Shown: one piece after another, positions 60,223-64,000 of the stretch
Layout of the letters: each line of letters starts with the position of its first letter
Numbering within the stretch: position 1 is the stretch's first letter
NCBI GenBank assembly: GCA_965116115.1
Contig: OZ220486.1
Span: forward strand, 2,356,001 to 2,420,000
From: JAPOXR01 sp965116115
GTDB lineage: Bacteria; Pseudomonadota; Alphaproteobacteria; Rhodobacterales; Rhodobacteraceae
DNA length: 64,000 nucleotides
Direction of reading: 5' to 3'
The notes under the pieces: generated by a model
Told to the model about the DNA's origin: nothing
Seen by the model: the letters and a program-made list of their open reading frames with translations, nothing else
The model's database searches: none
Made by a program: the position numbers and the translations under genes

Positions 60223-61644
60223 TCACTTAGCCGCGTCTCTCAGACCCGCTACGCGCCCGCCCGAACGGTATTTGGTTTCGACTTCGAGTCCTTTCAGCTT
60301 TCTGTGCAGCGCCGACCTTTCCATGCCGATGGATTTCGCCGCGATGGAAATATTGCCGCCGTGTCGGTTGATCTGGCTGATGAGATACTGACGTTCGAAT
60401 TCACTGCGCGCTTCCCGCAGGGTCATTTTCCACAGTTCGTCGATTTGGGAGCCGCTCATGATGAACGAATCCGCATTCCGCTCGCTGATTTCGTCAGCTT
60501 CAACCGGCTGCCCCCCGTTTTGCCGGAGCAGGACACTTTCCACCAGATTCCGCAGCTGGCGGATATTGCCCTCCCAGCGCAGAGACTTGAGGGCATCCGC
60601 CGCTGCCTCCGAAAACTCACGCCGCGCGAAGCTGCTGTTCTGGTGAAACTCTTCCGCGAAGTGAACGCAGAGATCAGGTATATCGTCCCGCCTGGCGTCA
60701 AGAGGCGGCACATGGACGGCTGCGACGCTGAGACGGTCATAAAGATCTTTGCGGAACAAACCGTCTTCAACGCGGCGCTCGATGTCCTGGGCCGTTCCGG
60801 AAATCAGCCGAAAGTCGATTCCGGACACCGCGCCGCCGCCACCAGCCCGTTGAAAAGAACCGCGGACAAGCGCGCCCAGCAGTTTTTTCTGCGTTTCCTG
60901 CGGAAGCGCGCAGACTTCTTCAAGATACAGTGTGCCGCCGTTGACCTGCTCGAGCCGTCCGGGAACATAACCCCCGTCATTCAAAGTCTGGCCAAACATT
61001 TGTTTTTCAATGACTTCGTCTGGCCCTGCCCGGCAGTTCACCGTCACGAACGGCTGCGCATTCCGGGAAGACATATGATGGATGCAGCGGGCGGCGTGCT
61101 CCTTGCCCGCTCCAGGAGGTCCGTGCACCATCACGCGGCAGTTGCTGCCGGCGTGCTGCGCCAATGTGTCCGCAAGGACTTTAGCGGCAAAGGATGATCC
61201 CGCGATCCTGACAGGCGCCGGCCGCAGCGCTTCGCTCAGCCGCCGGTTGTTCCTCCGGCCGCGCCCGACAGCAACGGTCCGTTTGATGACTTCGAAAAGA
61301 TATTGCGGCATGATCGGCTTTTCGATGAAGTCAAATGCGCCGATCCGCATCGCCCGGACTCCGATCTCCAGCCTTTCGTAGCCTGAAAGCACAACGACCG
61401 GCACATCCGGTTCTAAAGCCTGCAACTCCTGCAGCAGCCAGATGCCGTCTTTTTCCGCATCCTCCAGCCCCAGATCGATCATAGCCATATCCGGTGCCGC
61501 GGCCCGGAAAAGCCTCAGACAGCCTTCCGCGTCCCTGGCCTTCCGCACCGAGCAGTTTCTCAAGGTCAAAAATCCCTCAAGCGTATCCAGAAGCTCCTCG
61601 TCGTCATCAACGATGACGACCTCTCCCAAGGGAATATCCGACAT
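60223..61644 (-). CDS. ntrX: Nitrogen assimilation response regulator NtrX
   Basis: A 473-residue regulator. The receiver domain has VVIVDDDEELLDTLEGFLT and phosphoacceptor MAMIDLGLED. The AAA+ domain has a Walker A-like HGPPGAGKEHAARCIHHMSS and a Walker B region GGTLYLEEVCALP in which the first acidic residue is Glu instead of the usual Asp. The GAFTGA loop of true sigma-54 activators is absent (GYVPGRLEQVNG), as is common in NtrX. The C-terminal HTH is Fis-like (RHGGNISIAAKSIGMERSAL). It starts 1 bp after ntrY. Confidence 0.93.
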   Translation of the reverse strand: MSDIPLGEVVIVDDDEELLDTLEGFLTLRNCSVRKARDAEGCLRLFRAAAPDMAMIDLGLEDAEKDGIWLLQELQALEPDVPVVVLSGYERLEIGVRAMRIGAFDFIEKPIMPQYLFEVIKRTVAVGRGRRNNRRLSEALRPAPVRIAGSSFAAKVLADTLAQHAGSNCRVMVHGPPGAGKEHAARCIHHMSSRNAQPFVTVNCRAGPDEVIEKQMFGQTLNDGGYVPGRLEQVNGGTLYLEEVCALPQETQKKLLGALVRGSFQRAGGGGAVSGIDFRLISGTAQDIERRVEDGLFRKDLYDRLSVAAVHVPPLDARRDDIPDLCVHFAEEFHQNSSFARREFSEAAADALKSLRWEGNIRQLRNLVESVLLRQNGGQPVEADEISERNADSFIMSGSQIDELWKMTLREARSEFERQYLISQINRHGGNISIAAKSIGMERSALHRKLKGLEVETKYRSGGRVAGLRDAAK

Positions 61645-61645
61645 C

Positions 61646-64000
61646 TTAACCGCCTCGCTTACCGGCGATATTTTCCGCAGAGCACAACGGCAGTTGTATC
61701 ACCGCCTTCGCACCCGCATGATCGTTTCCTTCAAACTTCGGCGCGTCCTGCAGAGTGAAGCTGCCTTTATGCTTTCTCACTGCAGCCTCGGCGATTGTCA
61801 AACCATTTCCCCGGCCTGGTCCGCGCGTGGATACGTTCGCCGCCGTGAAGTCAATTTTTTTATCCGGCAGACCGGATCCGTTGTCGCTGACGGAAATTTC
61901 CGCCATTTTCCCCGCCTGCCTGATGTCAACGCGTATCTCGCCGCGGTACGGCTCAGACCCGGATCCGCCGCACGACTGCATTTTCTTTCTTTGATCATTG
62001 ATCCCGTCTACGGCATTGCTAATGAGATTTTCAAACACATCCTGCATGTTGCGTTTGTCAATTTTCGCCAACAGCCCGGAATTTGCGCCGCTGGTCATTG
62101 ATATGCTGACATTCGGATACCGCTCCCGCACATCCGCGATGAACGGGACGAACGCGTCAGCGACGTCATGCGGCTCCGGCCTGACTTCTCCCAGCACGCC
62201 GGGAATCTTGAACCGGTTCACCAGATCGGTCACCCTCTCCAGACTTTTCTCGACGGCCAGGTAATGTTTTCTGACGGCATCCCGATACTCATCCGGCAGC
62301 TTGGCATCAATGTCGGCCAAGCCGAATTTGGCCGCCTGCAGCGGGCTTTTGAGATCATGCGCGACCTGCCGCGCCGCATTGACCGCGAACTTCGCCCTTT
62401 CAGACTCAGTCAGTTCCGTGACATCTTCGACCGAGATCACAAATCCTTTCCGGCCGGAGTCGAAATCCTCACCGACCGACCGTCCCTGCCATTTCGCGGC
62501 CCGCACGAGCAACTCCGCCGTGTCCCGGCTGCGCACGAATGTCACTTTTTTCTGAGCCTCGCCGCCGTCGCCGCACTTGCGCAGGAGATCGCTCAGCTCC
62601 GCATAAAATCTCGGAGCGGTCTCTTCCAGCAGAACCGCTTTCCCGCCCGATTTGAAATCCGCTTCCAGCATTCCTTTGGCGGCTTGGTTGTGAAACGCGA
62701 CGCCGCCGCCGACTTCCAGCCCGATCACCCCCGCCGAAACGGTCTCGAGAACGCTGTCAAATTTACGTTTTTCGGCTTCCGCCTCCTCGTACTGGCGCTC
62801 AAGAGCGTCCTGCCGCTTCACCAGCCTCAGCACCATGTCCTTAAAACTGCGGCCGAGTTTCGCGATCTCGTCCGCGCCGGTGAAATCGGGAATGCTGACG
62901 TCCCGGTCGTCTTCTTTCACGCGATCCGCCAGTTCCGCCAACTCCTCGACCGGTCTTGAAACCCGCCGCGCGATCTGAATGGAGATCCGCAGCAGCAGAA
63001 ACAGCAGAGCCGCCAAGGCGGCCACGTAGGCAAGAGACCACTGCAGGACAGCCACGGCCAGCCCGCTGATCAGTTCATCGCTGCCGGAGATCTGACTGGC
63101 GATATGCAGATTCAGTATCTCGGCATTGATCCTGGCCTGGCCGTAAACGAAAAGATCTTCGACACCCGCCAGTCTGGTCAGACTGTACAGTTTGTCAGAG
63201 CCGGGACGCCGGAATAACACGGCGAACGCCGACGCGTCGTTCCATCCCGCTCCGGCAAGGCCGTTCAGGTCAGGACAGCCGCGGACGGCGCTGCCGGAAA
63301 ATGCCTCGAAACACCAGAATTCCTCGGCTTCTCCGATGTCCAGAGTCTTTTTGCAGGGCACGCCGAAAGCGCCCTCCAGACTGATACCGCCCGGATTCCC
63401 GCCCTGTCCGCGCAGGATTTCAATCGCCTCGGGCGCGACGGTGTCGCAATCGAAAGTGAAACTGTCGCGGCCGCGCGAGACGACGCTGCCCGAAAGATCG
63501 ACAATGAACAAGTGGTCAACGTCTGCGCCGACGGACTGGTGCGCCTCCTGCAAAGCCTGCCGCAAGTCGCCTCCCGTCAGTCTTCCGGCTTCACGGATTT
63601 TCTCCGCAAGTAACTGGCTGACAGAGAAAACAGCCTGGCTTTGCCTCTCATACTGACTGATGATGTAGCTTTCCGCCGCGTTGGTCGCGTTGTCCATCGG
63701 CACCCGGATTTCACCGAATATCCTATCGCCCAGAACCACGATGATCGAAGTCCCGACAGCCGCCATGACGACTGCGGGAATCAGGGCCACAAGCGACAGC
63801 CGCCGCAGCAGTTGAAGATAGAGAGGAGACTGAACCCGGCTGGCGCTTGCCGGCCTCAGCGATTTCCGGATGGTCTGATAGGCGGCGAAAACGATGACCG
63901 CGAAACACAGGGCGAGATCCGCCAGCAAAGCCGCGACAAGCCAGATCGTGACGACTCCCGACTCGAAGTATTCTTCTGCCAATCTCCAAGTGACCGCCGC
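61646..64000 (-). CDS. ntrY: Nitrogen regulation sensor histidine kinase NtrY (5' end beyond window)
   Basis: The frame is open to the right edge, so at least 784 residues are visible and the first membrane segment is probably missing. Seen: two membrane segments near the start (IWLVAALLADLALCFAVIVF; LSLVALIPAVVMAAVGTSII), a large periplasmic loop, another segment (AYVAALAALLFLLLRISIQI), a HAMP region, a PAS domain (SVLETVSAGVIGLEVGGGVA), the phosphoacceptor AARQVAHDLKSPLQAAKFGL, N box NLISNAVDG, G1 VSDNGSGLP and a G2 box variant GPGRGNGLTIAEAA. It senses nitrogen or redox state and phosphorylates NtrX. Confidence 0.93.
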   Translation of the reverse strand, partial: AAVTWRLAEEYFESGVVTIWLVAALLADLALCFAVIVFAAYQTIRKSLRPASASRVQSPLYLQLLRRLSLVALIPAVVMAAVGTSIIVVLGDRIFGEIRVPMDNATNAAESYIISQYERQSQAVFSVSQLLAEKIREAGRLTGGDLRQALQEAHQSVGADVDHLFIVDLSGSVVSRGRDSFTFDCDTVAPEAIEILRGQGGNPGGISLEGAFGVPCKKTLDIGEAEEFWCFEAFSGSAVRGCPDLNGLAGAGWNDASAFAVLFRRPGSDKLYSLTRLAGVEDLFVYGQARINAEILNLHIASQISGSDELISGLAVAVLQWSLAYVAALAALLFLLLRISIQIARRVSRPVEELAELADRVKEDDRDVSIPDFTGADEIAKLGRSFKDMVLRLVKRQDALERQYEEAEAEKRKFDSVLETVSAGVIGLEVGGGVAFHNQAAKGMLEADFKSGGKAVLLEETAPRFYAELSDLLRKCGDGGEAQKKVTFVRSRDTAELLVRAAKWQGRSVGEDFDSGRKGFVISVEDVTELTESERAKFAVNAARQVAHDLKSPLQAAKFGLADIDAKLPDEYRDAVRKHYLAVEKSLERVTDLVNRFKIPGVLGEVRPEPHDVADAFVPFIADVRERYPNVSISMTSGANSGLLAKIDKRNMQDVFENLISNAVDGINDQRKKMQSCGGSGSEPYRGEIRVDIRQAGKMAEISVSDNGSGLPDKKIDFTAANVSTRGPGRGNGLTIAEAAVRKHKGSFTLQDAPKFEGNDHAGAKAVIQLPLCSAENIAGKRGG

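Noticed and set aside
60181..61197. 338-codon plus-strand frame opposite ntrX
   Set aside because: ntrX is unambiguous on the minus strand and the opposite reading shows no domain.

Overview
The window looks like chromosomal DNA of an alphaproteobacterium. The main sign is the conserved block ntrY-ntrX-trkA-trkH-hfq at the right end. Further support comes from rpsB-tsf, mfd next to hemB, a phoR-pstB-phoU-phoB cluster and a non-phosphorylative deoxysugar-acid catabolic operon. Order or genus cannot be fixed from this sequence. The genome is visibly decaying: several genes carry nonsense or frameshift lesions, and insertion sequences (IS256-, IS66-, IS630-, IS5- and ISKra4-type) are frequent, most of them degraded.

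Layout. 1-12.9 kb (minus strand): one long, tightly overlapping operon. From 5' to 3' it encodes a MaoC hydratase, a signal-less solute-binding-type protein, a CaiB/BaiF CoA-transferase, a sugar ABC importer (SBP, two permeases, ATPase), an enolase-superfamily dehydratase, an L-rhamnose-mutarotase-like protein, an RraA-like protein, a split SAF/UxaA-type lyase, a broken SDR dehydrogenase, an FAH-family hydrolase and an amidohydrolase (lactonase) that runs off the left edge. Divergent from it at 13.0-14.5 kb are a second MaoC and a Gfo/Idh/MocA oxidoreductase, followed by a convergent IclR regulator. Together these suggest import and oxidation of an L-fucose/L-rhamnose-type sugar or a related acid, but the broken dehydrogenase puts the route in doubt. 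15.5-15.95 kb: the 3' end of a dead IS256-family element abuts phoR, whose predicted protein lacks the usual membrane-bound N-terminus. 16-19.4 kb: phosphate regulation genes without pstSCA. 19.5-26.4 kb: Rpn-type nuclease, aroQ, tsf, rpsB, DUF502, orphan family-5 SBP, then a candidate small RNA with its own promoter and terminator. 27.1-32.8 kb: a second ABC importer operon ending in adenine deaminase. 33-34.7 kb: DUF4386 protein and a FrnE/DsbA-like oxidoreductase.

34.7-47.9 kb is an accessory island: hsdR N-terminal fragments on both sides of a RhuM-Fic gene, an IS256 element truncating hsdM, a tyrosine-integrase relic, an IS66 relic, a GST gene with a divergent WYL regulator, and three insertion sequences placed end to end. 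48.2-64 kb returns to core genes: mfd, hemB, a Tat-signal SYLF protein, a 3-hydroxyisobutyrate-dehydrogenase-like gene, a penicillin-acylase-family hydrolase, hfq, trkH, trkA, ntrX and ntrY (5' end cut by the window edge).

No tRNA, rRNA or CRISPR array was recognised.
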